From NCBI GenBank assembly GCA_963520725.1, contig CAUQSG010000012.1:1-29594 (forward strand): 29,594 nt of DNA. The letters are read 5' to 3'. Source of the DNA: JABCPE02 sp963520725. Lineage in GTDB: Bacteria; Bacteroidota; Bacteroidia; Flavobacteriales; Weeksellaceae. Position 1 is the first letter of the stretch; each line of letters begins with the position of its first letter. The notes beneath the pieces are model-generated. The model was not told the origin of the DNA. It saw only the letters and a list, made by a program, of their open reading frames with translations, and ran no database searches. Made by a program: the position numbers and the translations under genes. Below, piece by piece: positions 15,449 through 22,730 of the stretch.

Positions 15449-16108
15449 TTATTTCTTTTTGCCAGAAAAGAACCCAAATTTCTCTAAAGGCACTAGTAGG
15501 GACATCATCCAGTAATGCTTGTTGGTTTTTCCTTTTTCGGACTGCATGTAGTACATCAGCTGTGGAGTGAGCCAGCTTAGACTTACGCTTGACCCTACAT
15601 AAACTCTGTTTCGTAGTTTTCCGTTTTCCAGATTTATGTAGATTTCATCATGGGCATAGAGACTTACAGGGATGTCTTTGACTTTTATTTTGTAGTTTAG
15701 ACCTAATCTATTTCTGTAAGTGGAGGTGTTGCTTGCGTAGTTTTTTATCTGATAGTAGTACAAATTTCTGTCAGTGATTGACAGTTTATTACTGATAGGC
15801 AGGGTAAAAGTAGCATAAGCCATTATCTGGTGCTCTGCGTTTTCGCTCTTGGATTCATAATCTTGAAAAAAGGCATAACCAGGCGTCAGCGAGATGTATT
15901 TATTAATCGTGAATGTCGGCAAAACCCTTGCAATGTACGAGTTGTCAGTCGGGCTGTATCCACCAAAGGTCGTGAGTTTTCCTAAATTTCCCATATTTGC
16001 GGTAAAACCTACCACTACGAAAGAATGCGGCGCATCTATCGCTTGTGATTTTAGGAAAGCAGAAATAGAAAGGGTAAAAAATAATATAATGATTTTCAGT
16101 CGATTCAT
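15449..16108 (-). CDS. DUF2490-family outer-membrane beta-barrel protein
   Basis: The 219-residue protein starts with a signal peptide (MNRLKIIILFFTLSISAFLKSQ) and then resembles the DUF2490 family of small predicted porin-like barrels: repeated strands with NKYISLTPGYAFFQDY, ITDRNLYYYQIKN and YRNRLGLNYKIK, followed by LYAHDEIYINLENGKLRNR, the most typical block. Strands end near LSWLTPQLMYYMQ; the last residues are a basic tail KFGFFSGKKK rather than an aromatic, which is slightly atypical. Role unknown; location outer membrane by inference. It has its own -7 box and leads a two-gene operon with the zinc-ribbon gene. Confidence 0.75.
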   Translation of the reverse strand: MNRLKIIILFFTLSISAFLKSQAIDAPHSFVVVGFTANMGNLGKLTTFGGYSPTDNSYIARVLPTFTINKYISLTPGYAFFQDYESKSENAEHQIMAYATFTLPISNKLSITDRNLYYYQIKNYASNTSTYRNRLGLNYKIKVKDIPVSLYAHDEIYINLENGKLRNRVYVGSSVSLSWLTPQLMYYMQSEKGKTNKHYWMMSLLVPLEKFGFFSGKKK

Positions 16109-16125
16109 TTTATTAAAATTTACCC

Positions 16126-16133
16126 CAAAGATA
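16126..16133 (-). promoter_or_regulatory. Candidate -7 box of the DUF2490 operon
   Basis: Minus-strand TATCTTTG is a perfect TAnnTTTG box 17 bases upstream of the ATG, in the 52-base gap after feoB. The canonical -33 position is not TTTG. Confidence 0.45.
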
Positions 16134-16160
16134 AGGAAAATTAGGGATTAAAACATTTGT

Positions 16161-18326
16161 TTAATGAAAGAAATTCCAAATCTGTGTAACGATAAAACAT
16201 ACTATAAATCCATACAAAACAGGAAGAAAAGTAGCGATGCTAGTCCATTTTTTGCTCCCAGTTTCTTTATAAATGGTGTAAATAGTGGTGCTGCATGGGT
16301 TGTGCAGCAGACTAAACAGCATGAGATTTATAGCGGTGAGGGTAGTCCATCCTCCCATTTGCAGTATAGATGCGATTTCGTTATCCGAAGTTTCAAATAA
16401 CACACCTGCCAAGGCATCATTTCCTAAGGTTAAAGAAGTGAGCATCAATATCGTAGGAATAACGATTTCATTGGCAGGAATAGCCAAGATGTAAGCCAAA
16501 AGAATCACTCCATTCAGCCCTAAAAACAGCCCGAAAGGCTCCAGTCCGTCTATCATCCATAGAGCAAGTGGGTGACCGCCGATGCTGATATTGGAAATCA
16601 GCCAAATAGCAGCTCCCGCAGGAACAGCGAAGACTATGGCTCTCCATAGGACTATCAGCGTTCTGTCTATCAGAGAAGTGTATATCGTTTGCCATATTTG
16701 TGGAGGCCTGTAAGGCGGCAGTTCCAAGGTGAAAAACGAAGCCTCTCCTTTGAGTAATGTTCTCGATAAAAGCCAAGAAGTGAAGAAAGTAAATGCAATT
16801 CCTAAAATCACAATACCTACGACAGCAAGCATAGAAACAAGCCCTGACCACTGCTGAGGAACTAAAACACCTATGAATAGCGTAGCCATAAGAATTTGCG
16901 TGCCCCATCTTCCGTTACATAGCGCAAAATTATTCGTGATAATAGCGATAAGTTTTTCCCTAGGACTGTTGATGATTCTGGTCGCCACCACGCCTGCAGC
17001 ATTACACCCAAAGCCCATACTCATCGTAAGCGCCTGTTTCCCATGGGCGCCTGTTTTTCTAAAAATTCTGTCCAAATTAAAAGCTACTCTCGGCAAATAA
17101 CCGAAATCTTCCAAAAGGGTAAATAATGGGAAAAATATCGCCATAGGAGGGAGCATCACGGAGACGACCCAAGCCGTGGCAAGGTAGATGCCATCTATCA
17201 GTAATCCGCTCAGCCACCAAGGAAAATTAAGATCATTGGCACCAGTTTTCAGAAAAGGATAAATCTTCTCTAAAAGCAGGAAAGAGAGAAATTCCGATGG
17301 GTAGTTAGCCCCGATGATAGTCAGCCATAAAACCAAACTCAATAAAAGAAACATTATCCCAAATCCCCATATTCTGTGCGTGACCAAATTGTCTATCATT
17401 CGCTCTATACGGAACAGCCTCTCGGATTCGGTGGACGATACGGTTGATTGTATGATTTTAGCGGCCTCGGCATAGAGGTTCTCTATCCGTTCATCATGGT
17501 AGTTTTTAGGGAAGTCGGTTTTGCATTCTTCCACTAAATGATGTATCGGCTCAAAATTTTCGGAATTGATACGAGTGGATATCATTCCTTTTTTTAATTC
17601 TTCTGCAAGATTTTTATTTCCCTCTAATAATCTGGCAGCTATCCATTCCGTATTGTCAAGCTCTGGGTCAAGCTGTGAGAGGTGTTTAGCAACTTTCTCC
17701 ACCGAGTTTTTTACTATTTCGGTAGGCTTTATGAAAGATTTTTTCTTTGTGGTAATCTCTCCTTTGGCCATTTTATGAATTGTAGATAGAAGTTCAGGGA
17801 TTCCATCTTTAGACCTTGCGCTGGTGCCTATCACAGGAATTCCTAGGTCGCGGGATAGGGTGCGGGTGTCAATTTCGGTGCCGTGTTTTTTCGCTTCATC
17901 CATTAGATTAAGACAAAGAATCACATTTTCCGAAACTTCCATCACCTGCAATAAAAGGCTGAAATGCCTTTGCATACGCCCTGCATCCACTACCACTACC
18001 GTAATGTCAGGTTTTCCAAATAAAACAAAATCTCTGGCAGCCTCCTCATCATCAGAAGTAGAAAGCAGCGAATATGTACCAGGCAAGTCCACGATTTTGA
18101 AGGTGTTTTGCTGATAAGAAAAATACCCTTCGGAATGTGTTACCGTTTTGCCAGGCCAGTTTCCTGTATGCTGTTTCAGCCCAGTTAAAGCATTGAAAAT
18201 AGTACTTTTCCCTGTGTTGGGATTTCCAGCAAGGGTTATTGTAAACTGTGTATTTGCGGCGTTTTCTCCTAGCTTTTTTAGTTGGCTAGCTGTATTGAGT
18301 TCGCAGACTTGGCAGCTTGATTTCAT
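16161..18326 (-). CDS. feoB: Ferrous iron transport protein B
   Basis: The 721-residue inner-membrane protein imports Fe2+ using an N-terminal GTPase domain coupled to a polytopic channel. GTPase motifs are all visible: G1 AGNPNTGKST (33-42), G3 DLPG (80-83), G4 NLMD (140-143) and G5-like TSARS. A helical GDI-type domain follows, then about eight or more membrane helices including the paired gate motifs MGFGCNAAGVVATRI and LCNGRWGTQILM. The protein begins with MKSSCQVCEL, a CxxC ahead of the GTPase domain that may bind metal or be redox-active. It starts 6 bases after feoA ends, so the two are translated from one mRNA driven by the feoA promoter. Confidence 0.97.
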   Translation of the reverse strand: MKSSCQVCELNTASQLKKLGENAANTQFTITLAGNPNTGKSTIFNALTGLKQHTGNWPGKTVTHSEGYFSYQQNTFKIVDLPGTYSLLSTSDDEEAARDFVLFGKPDITVVVVDAGRMQRHFSLLLQVMEVSENVILCLNLMDEAKKHGTEIDTRTLSRDLGIPVIGTSARSKDGIPELLSTIHKMAKGEITTKKKSFIKPTEIVKNSVEKVAKHLSQLDPELDNTEWIAARLLEGNKNLAEELKKGMISTRINSENFEPIHHLVEECKTDFPKNYHDERIENLYAEAAKIIQSTVSSTESERLFRIERMIDNLVTHRIWGFGIMFLLLSLVLWLTIIGANYPSEFLSFLLLEKIYPFLKTGANDLNFPWWLSGLLIDGIYLATAWVVSVMLPPMAIFFPLFTLLEDFGYLPRVAFNLDRIFRKTGAHGKQALTMSMGFGCNAAGVVATRIINSPREKLIAIITNNFALCNGRWGTQILMATLFIGVLVPQQWSGLVSMLAVVGIVILGIAFTFFTSWLLSRTLLKGEASFFTLELPPYRPPQIWQTIYTSLIDRTLIVLWRAIVFAVPAGAAIWLISNISIGGHPLALWMIDGLEPFGLFLGLNGVILLAYILAIPANEIVIPTILMLTSLTLGNDALAGVLFETSDNEIASILQMGGWTTLTAINLMLFSLLHNPCSTTIYTIYKETGSKKWTSIATFLPVLYGFIVCFIVTQIWNFFH

Positions 18327-18332
18327 TTCAGT

Positions 18333-18566
18333 TTAACTTTTAATCTCTATTAGAATGTATTTAGTGTCTTCTTTTCGTAAGGCAATCAGCGTGTTATGAA
18401 TATTGTAAGCGATAGGGTCACCCAGCGGGCTGATGTTTTGGATATGAATTTCAGCACCTTTGATGAATCCTAAATCTAAAAATCGCTGTCTGATTTCTCC
18501 CTTGCATTCCGGAGAAATCCCTAAAACTACACCTTTTTGACCTGTTTTTAACGAACTTAAATCCAT
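18333..18566 (-). CDS. feoA: Ferrous iron transport protein A
   Basis: The 77-residue protein is a small SH3-like FeoA: MDLSSLKTGQKGVVLGI, then IRQRFLDLGFIKGAEIHI (the FeoA signature with RFLDLGF) and ISPLGDPIAYNIHNTLIALRKED. It binds the cytosolic side of FeoB and supports Fe2+ uptake. It starts at ATG 18566, leads the feoAB operon and has a near-ideal promoter with a palindromic operator candidate. Confidence 0.95.
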   Translation of the reverse strand: MDLSSLKTGQKGVVLGISPECKGEIRQRFLDLGFIKGAEIHIQNISPLGDPIAYNIHNTLIALRKEDTKYILIEIKS

Positions 18567-18584
18567 TCAAATTGTTTTATTGTC

Positions 18585-18615
18585 CAAATTTACAAAATTA
18601 GATTAACCTAACAAA
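18585..18615 (-). promoter_or_regulatory. feoAB promoter
   Basis: On the minus strand: -33 box TTTG (18615-18612), spacer of exactly 19 bases, -7 box TAAATTTG (18592-18585). A start near 18578 leaves a leader of about 12 bases before the feoA ATG. Confidence 0.8.
18598..18611. promoter_or_regulatory. Palindromic operator candidate in the feoAB promoter spacer (DtxR/MntR-like)
   Basis: TTAGATTAACCTAA is symmetric at six of seven base pairs and fills most of the spacer between -33 and -7. The arms TTAG...CTAA around a TTAA centre resemble operators of DtxR/IdeR/MntR-type metal regulators (TTAGGTTA...TAACCTAA). Binding would block RNA polymerase directly, as expected for iron- or manganese-dependent repression. 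Confidence 0.5.
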
Positions 18616-18665
18616 TCAAAAATAATTGAATTTTATAAAATCAATTTAATTTAAAAAGATGTTTA

Positions 18666-18673
18666 TATCTTTG
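18666..18673 (+). promoter_or_regulatory. Candidate -7 box of folC
   Basis: TATCTTTG matches TAnnTTTG, 17 bases before the folC ATG; the expected -33 position is not TTTG. Confidence 0.5.
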
Positions 18674-18689
18674 GCGGAAATTTTTAGAG

Positions 18690-19931
18690 ATGGACAAAAA
18701 GGACTATCAAGAGGCGCTGGAATGGCTTTTTAAACAAACTCCCAACTATCAGGAAAATGGGAAAAAAGCCTATAAACCAGGGCTGGATAATATAAAAAAA
18801 CTCTGTGATTACTGGGGAAATCCACAGAATAAGATAAAAACCATCCACATCGGTGGAACCAATGGGAAGGGCTCTACGAGCAATATGCTGGCTTCTATCT
18901 TGCAGGAGGCTGGCTATAAGGTTGGGATTTATAATTCGCCTCATTTAGTGGAGTTTACAGAGCGGGTGAAAATCAATGGAGAGAAGGCGGACAAGGAGTT
19001 TGTGTATCAGTTTATTCAGAAATTAAAGCAAATTCCAGAGCAGATTTTGCCTTCTTTTTTTGAATTTACGACCATCATGGCGTTTGAGTATTTTTATCAA
19101 AACGAGGTGGATTTTGCCATCATCGAGGTTGGTCTCGGTGGGAGGCTGGATTCCACCAACATCATCACTCCGCTGGTTTCGGCAATTACGAATGTCCAGC
19201 TTGACCATCAGGATATTTTGGGCGAAACGCTGGAGCAGATAGCTGCAGAGAAGGCAGGAATTATCAAAGAAAATGTTCTGATAATTTCTGGTGATGAGAA
19301 TATTTTGGTTAAAGATATAATTCGCGAAAAAGCCAATGCGGTAGGAACGGAATTTATAGATGCTACGGAGGTGAAAACCGATTTGGAAACCGATTTGAAG
19401 GGTAATTATCAGCGAAAAAATATCCGTGTGGTTTTGGCTTTGGTGGAGGCTTTGAGGAAGAAAAATGTTTCTATTTCGGATGATAATATTCACGATGGGC
19501 CGCTCCATGTTCAGAAAAATACGGGATTCATCGGTCGCTGGTTTGAATTTTCTAAAAACCCGCTAACTATCTGTGATACAGGGCATAATAAAGCGGGTCT
19601 GGATATGGTGTTTAGCCAGTTGTCTGAGTATCACTGCTATAAACACATTGTTTTAGGTTTTGTTCAGGAAAAGAATATTGATGAAATTATGAAAATTCTT
19701 CCTCGTGATGCTTATTATTATTTTGTAAAACCAGCTGTTCATAGAGGAAGACATCCGAAAGATTATGAAAATTTGCTGATGGAGACAGGGGTAGATTTCA
19801 AGATTTTTGATAATGTGGAGGCGGGATATCAGTCAGCAAAAGCAGTCTGCAAGGAGGATGAGATGATTTTTATAGGGGGGAGTAATTTTGTAGTTGGAGA
19901 TTTTTTAGAAAAAAATTTGGAGGTTAAATAA
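18690..19931 (+). CDS. folC: Bifunctional folylpolyglutamate synthase / dihydrofolate synthase
   Basis: The 413-residue cytosolic ligase adds glutamate to dihydropteroate and to folates with ATP. It has the Mur-ligase-like fold: IHIGGTNGKGSTSNMLA (P-loop, GTNGKGST at 56-63), YNSPHLVEFTERVKING (folate-loop region), EVGLGGRLDSTNI, ITNVQLDHQDILG and EKAGIIK. The C-terminal domain contains ICDTGHNKAGL and ends with a FIGGSNFVVGDFL block. Length and motif order are complete. ATG at 18690 is the natural start. The -33 box of the following tRNA-Val promoter lies within its last codons. Confidence 0.96.
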   Translation: MDKKDYQEALEWLFKQTPNYQENGKKAYKPGLDNIKKLCDYWGNPQNKIKTIHIGGTNGKGSTSNMLASILQEAGYKVGIYNSPHLVEFTERVKINGEKADKEFVYQFIQKLKQIPEQILPSFFEFTTIMAFEYFYQNEVDFAIIEVGLGGRLDSTNIITPLVSAITNVQLDHQDILGETLEQIAAEKAGIIKENVLIISGDENILVKDIIREKANAVGTEFIDATEVKTDLETDLKGNYQRKNIRVVLALVEALRKKNVSISDDNIHDGPLHVQKNTGFIGRWFEFSKNPLTICDTGHNKAGLDMVFSQLSEYHCYKHIVLGFVQEKNIDEIMKILPRDAYYYFVKPAVHRGRHPKDYENLLMETGVDFKIFDNVEAGYQSAKAVCKEDEMIFIGGSNFVVGDFLEKNLEVK

Positions 19932-19946
19932 AAATCCGTATATTTG
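19916..19946 (+). promoter_or_regulatory. Promoter of the tRNA-Val pair
   Basis: TTTG (19916-19919, inside the end of folC), spacer of exactly 19 bases, TATATTTG (19939-19946). Fourteen bases separate the -7 box from the first tRNA. Confidence 0.8.
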
Positions 19947-19960
19947 CACCACTCAAATGA

Positions 19961-20035
19961 GGGCGGTTAGCTCAGTTGGTTCAGAGCATCTGGTTTACAC
20001 CCAGAGGGTCGGGGGTTCGAATCCCTCACCGCCCA
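19961..20035 (+). tRNA. tRNA-Val (anticodon TAC), copy 1
   Basis: Acceptor GGGCGGT/ACCGCCC with discriminator A, D-stem GCTC/GAGC, anticodon stem TCTGG/CCAGA around TTTACAC, T-arm GGGGG-TTCGAAT-CCCTC. Anticodon TAC reads GTA and related Val codons. CCA is not encoded (next bases CAG). Confidence 0.97.
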
Positions 20036-20041
20036 CAGATA

Positions 20042-20116
20042 GGGTTCTTAGCTCAGTTGGTTCAGAGCATCTGGTTTACACCCAGAGGGTCAGGGGTTCG
20101 AATCCCTTAGAACCCA
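20042..20116 (+). tRNA. tRNA-Val (anticodon TAC), copy 2
   Basis: It starts 6 bases after copy 1 and is identical from the D-arm through the variable loop. It differs in acceptor pairs (GGGTTCT/AGAACCC) and the outer T-stem pair, and every change is compensated on the partner strand. Anticodon TAC; CCA not encoded. Confidence 0.97.
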
Positions 20117-20117
20117 C

Positions 20118-20153
20118 AAAATCCAAGATTTTTATAAGTCTTGGATTTTTTTT
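20118..20153 (+). terminator. Terminator of the tRNA-Val operon
   Basis: Eleven-base stem AAAATCCAAGA (20118-20128) / TCTTGGATTTT (20139-20149), loop of ten, then a continuing T-run, right after the second tRNA. Confidence 0.85.
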
Positions 20154-20283
20154 ATGCATTTTCTCTTGGTTTTATTAGTTTTGTATAAAATTCATTTTCA
20201 GTGTTTTAGTAATATTTTCCTTCTATCTTTTTCCTGTTATGTTAAAAATTTTAAGAAAATTTTAACAAATCAAAATAAGTGGT

Positions 20284-20291
20284 TATATTTG
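20284..20291 (+). promoter_or_regulatory. Candidate -7 box upstream of the SHOCT-like protein gene
   Basis: TATATTTG is a perfect box; TTTA at 20261-20264 is one mismatch from TTTG at the right distance. Leader of about 35 bases. Confidence 0.55.
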
Positions 20292-20331
20292 TAGAGTTTT
20301 TATATGGGAAGTTTTTAAAAATATTAAAATT

Positions 20332-20976
20332 ATGAAACTAAAATTTATTCTATTATTGCTTACCTTTTCTGTGAATGTGTTTTTGTTTTCACAAAACAAA
20401 ACTTCAAATAATAAAAAAGCAAAATCACAAAAAAGTGATATGCAATTAAAAATGAAAAAAATTGAGCAAGAACTTTATGCTGGTAAACCATATGGCTCAA
20501 TGCATATAAATTCTATTGGAGCGCCTAGACAAGATTATGAAGCAATGGGTTATGGTGAAGTAGCAAAAGCTGAAAACTGGGATACACTCGTACCGCCTAG
20601 TAATATGGCCGAAAGAGCGCGTAAATATGAGCAAAAAAAACAAATGAAAACCATAGGACTGGTAGTTTTAGGAGGGATTCTTCTATTTTTTGGATATAAA
20701 CTTATAACAAATAATAAGAAAGATAAAAAGCCAGAAGTCGCTAAAGACTACAATGAAAAGGACTATAATGAAGTGAAAAAGAAACTGAATGATATGTTCT
20801 CTGATGACCTATTGACAAAAGAAGAGCTGGAGGCTAAATTAGCCGATTTGGAGGAAAAACAAATGAAAGAAAAGAAAGCAGCAGAGACTAACCTTAAGAA
20901 AGAAAAATTGTATAAAGCCTACCAAGAGGGCATCATCACATTAGAAGAATATAATGCTAAACTAAACAGCTTGTAG
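20332..20976 (+). CDS. Membrane protein with two SHOCT-like motifs, function unknown
   Basis: The 214-residue protein has an N-terminal signal-like segment (MKLKFILLLLTFSVNVFLFSQ), a Lys/Ser-rich linker, a central conserved-looking block with SMHINSIGAPRQDYEAMGYG and WDTLVPPSNMAERARKYEQ, a membrane helix (about 107-125: IGLVVLGGILLFFGYKLI), and a charged coiled-coil-like C-terminal region. That region holds two SHOCT-type short domains: SDDLLTKEELEAKLADL (157-173) and YQEGIITLEEYNAKLNSL (197-214). SHOCT segments mediate oligomerisation or act as C-terminal modules in many bacterial proteins. I do not recognise the whole protein. Monocistronic, with its own promoter and terminator. Confidence 0.75.
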   Translation: MKLKFILLLLTFSVNVFLFSQNKTSNNKKAKSQKSDMQLKMKKIEQELYAGKPYGSMHINSIGAPRQDYEAMGYGEVAKAENWDTLVPPSNMAERARKYEQKKQMKTIGLVVLGGILLFFGYKLITNNKKDKKPEVAKDYNEKDYNEVKKKLNDMFSDDLLTKEELEAKLADLEEKQMKEKKAAETNLKKEKLYKAYQEGIITLEEYNAKLNSL

Positions 20977-21028
20977 ATAATAATGAGTTTTTTTAAGAGA
21001 TAAAAGATTTTATTTCTTAAATATAACT

Positions 21029-21060
21029 AAAACCCATTCCAGCACGGAGTGGGTTTTTGT
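21029..21060 (+). terminator. Terminator after the SHOCT-like protein gene
   Basis: Ten-base stem AACCCATTCC / GGAGTGGGTT (one T-G pair) with loop AGCAC (21041-21045), then TTTTTGT. Confidence 0.8.
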
Positions 21061-21116
21061 ATGATTATTCAAATAAAAAGTCCTCAAAAAGTAATTGTAT
21101 CAGTCAAAATATTCTT

Positions 21117-21124
21117 TATCTTTG
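21117..21124 (+). promoter_or_regulatory. Candidate -7 box of the YwqK-like gene
   Basis: TATCTTTG is a perfect box; ATTG at 21094-21097 is one mismatch from TTTG with a 19-base spacer. Leader of about 21 bases. Confidence 0.6.
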
Positions 21125-21150
21125 GAGGTGAAATTTAATTGAATTAGAAA

Positions 21151-22692
21151 ATGAAAAGATTTTTTATCGTGTCGGCATTTGCTCTTTGTCAGGGCATTTA
21201 TGCACAATCGCAGGGGGTAATTTATTTTGATGAGGAATGGAACATCATCAAAGATAAGAAAAAGGCATCTTTTTACCGAGAAACTACCCAGCAGGGAGAT
21301 TATTATTTAATCAAAGATTATTATATCAACGGAACCTTGCAGATGGAGGGGAAGGCTTCGGACAAAACGCCTAATCAGGAGGTTTTTGAGGGGAAAGTTA
21401 CATGGTACTATCCAGATGGAAAAGTGAGTATGGTGTCACATTTCTCAAAAGGAGCTCAGGTAGGGGAGCATAAGAGTTACCAAGAAGACGGCCGTATTTC
21501 CCAAGATTTTATTTATAAAAACTATGCTGTATTTAGCGGTAAATCATATGGTTATGAAAATGATTATCAAAATAATACGATTACCGAGTATAAAGATGGC
21601 GATGTTGTAAAGATGACAACTTATGGGAAATCATTGCAGGGAATCCGTTTTGAAGAATTCTATGCGGGAGGAGACCCTTACACAGCTTCCGAAGTCAAAT
21701 ATTATGATGAAAATGGAAAATATATAGGCAGCCAAAAGATAAATAAAGACGGTCTTTATACAGGGATAAATGTAAAATATTATGCAAGTCCTATGAAAGT
21801 TTCTTGTATCGAAAATTTCTCAGGACAATCAACGACTTACGATATGCCTACTGAATCCAAATGCTACTATGGAAACGGCAAGCTGAAAAAAACTTACAAA
21901 TCACATGGGAAAACCGCTACGGAGGTTGTATATGATGAAAGTGGTAAGAAAATAGGAAGTCTAGAGTACAGATATGACAAGGAAATGGATATGATGACGC
22001 CCTATAATGGTGAGAAGATAGAAATTGATTTGTATGAAAAAACAAAAAAAATAATATCAATCCTTACCTATAAAAATGGGAAAGGGCTAGAAGGCAAATA
22101 TTTTGACCAAGAAGGAGAATTACAAAACCAATATTTCTATGATGATGAAGGGGGTGCTAAAGAAATATGGAGTTTTGGAAATGATGGGAAACAGGTTCTT
22201 ACTTACAGAGATGGGCTTCCGTATAATGGCAGTGTTATAGAGGGAGGAGCTCAGTCTACTTATAAAGATGGTCTTCTGATGGAGACTAGAGAAGTGAACA
22301 TGGAAGGCAAACCTACATATGAGAAGAAATATGATGAAAGTAAAGATATCTATGAGGTGAAAATATATTCAGATGGTAAACTTAAATATTATTATACAAC
22401 AAATAATAGGTATGATGAAGATGCATATTTTAGTGCAGAAATAACACCTTTCGATGACAAAGGAAAGCCAATGAGTAAAATAGTTATAAAAGATGGAAAG
22501 ATAGAAAAAGGGGTGCTAAAACTAAAATCCTATTATGCAGATGCAGAAACTGTAGAATACAGCAAAAAAGGGAAATGGTATGTGAAAAGAACTTATGTGG
22601 AAAAGGAACTAGTAAAAGAAGAGAGATTCAAGAGTGATGGGGATTATTCAGATTATTTTGAAAAATATGAAATAATGATTCGTACAGAATAA
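21151..22692 (+). CDS. Exported YwqK/MORN-variant repeat protein
   Basis: The 513-residue protein has a signal peptide (MKRFFIVSAFALCQGIYAQ, cleavage at YAQ). The mature part is built of degenerate beta-hairpin repeats of the MORN_2/YwqK kind, such as EGKVTWYYPDGKVSM, VKYYDENGKYIGSQK, CYYGNGKLKKTYK, VVYDESGKKIGSLEY, GKYFDQEGELQNQYFYDDEG and VKIYSDGKLKYYY. Homologues are often auto-labelled toxin-antitoxin system YwqK family antitoxin. That label is not supported here, because the protein is exported and no toxin gene is adjacent. A structural or surface-scaffold role is plausible, but the function is unknown. Monocistronic. Confidence 0.8.
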   Translation: MKRFFIVSAFALCQGIYAQSQGVIYFDEEWNIIKDKKKASFYRETTQQGDYYLIKDYYINGTLQMEGKASDKTPNQEVFEGKVTWYYPDGKVSMVSHFSKGAQVGEHKSYQEDGRISQDFIYKNYAVFSGKSYGYENDYQNNTITEYKDGDVVKMTTYGKSLQGIRFEEFYAGGDPYTASEVKYYDENGKYIGSQKINKDGLYTGINVKYYASPMKVSCIENFSGQSTTYDMPTESKCYYGNGKLKKTYKSHGKTATEVVYDESGKKIGSLEYRYDKEMDMMTPYNGEKIEIDLYEKTKKIISILTYKNGKGLEGKYFDQEGELQNQYFYDDEGGAKEIWSFGNDGKQVLTYRDGLPYNGSVIEGGAQSTYKDGLLMETREVNMEGKPTYEKKYDESKDIYEVKIYSDGKLKYYYTTNNRYDEDAYFSAEITPFDDKGKPMSKIVIKDGKIEKGVLKLKSYYADAETVEYSKKGKWYVKRTYVEKELVKEERFKSDGDYSDYFEKYEIMIRTE

Positions 22693-22695
22693 ATA

Positions 22696-22730
22696 AAAAT
22701 AGTCAAGAAGAAATTCTTGACTATTTTTTT
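22696..22730. terminator. Shared terminator of the YwqK-like gene and mscS
   Basis: Long stem AAAATAGTCAAGAA (22696-22709) / TTCTTGACTATTTT (22714-22727) closed by a GAAA tetraloop, with T on the plus side and A on the left arm side. The leftward mscS stops at 22729. Confidence 0.88.

Noticed and set aside
16468..16908. 146-codon minus-strand ORF inside feoB in another frame
   Set aside because: The feoB frame is intact with all motifs, and the alternative product is Cys/His/Arg-rich noise.
18567..18689. Fur box upstream of feoA
   Set aside because: No GATAATGATAATCATTATC-like sequence is present; the palindrome there is of the TTAG...CTAA type instead.
21151..22692. Reading the YwqK-like protein as an antitoxin of a toxin-antitoxin pair
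   Set aside because: It has a signal peptide and no adjacent toxin gene; the common database label comes from repeat similarity, not function.
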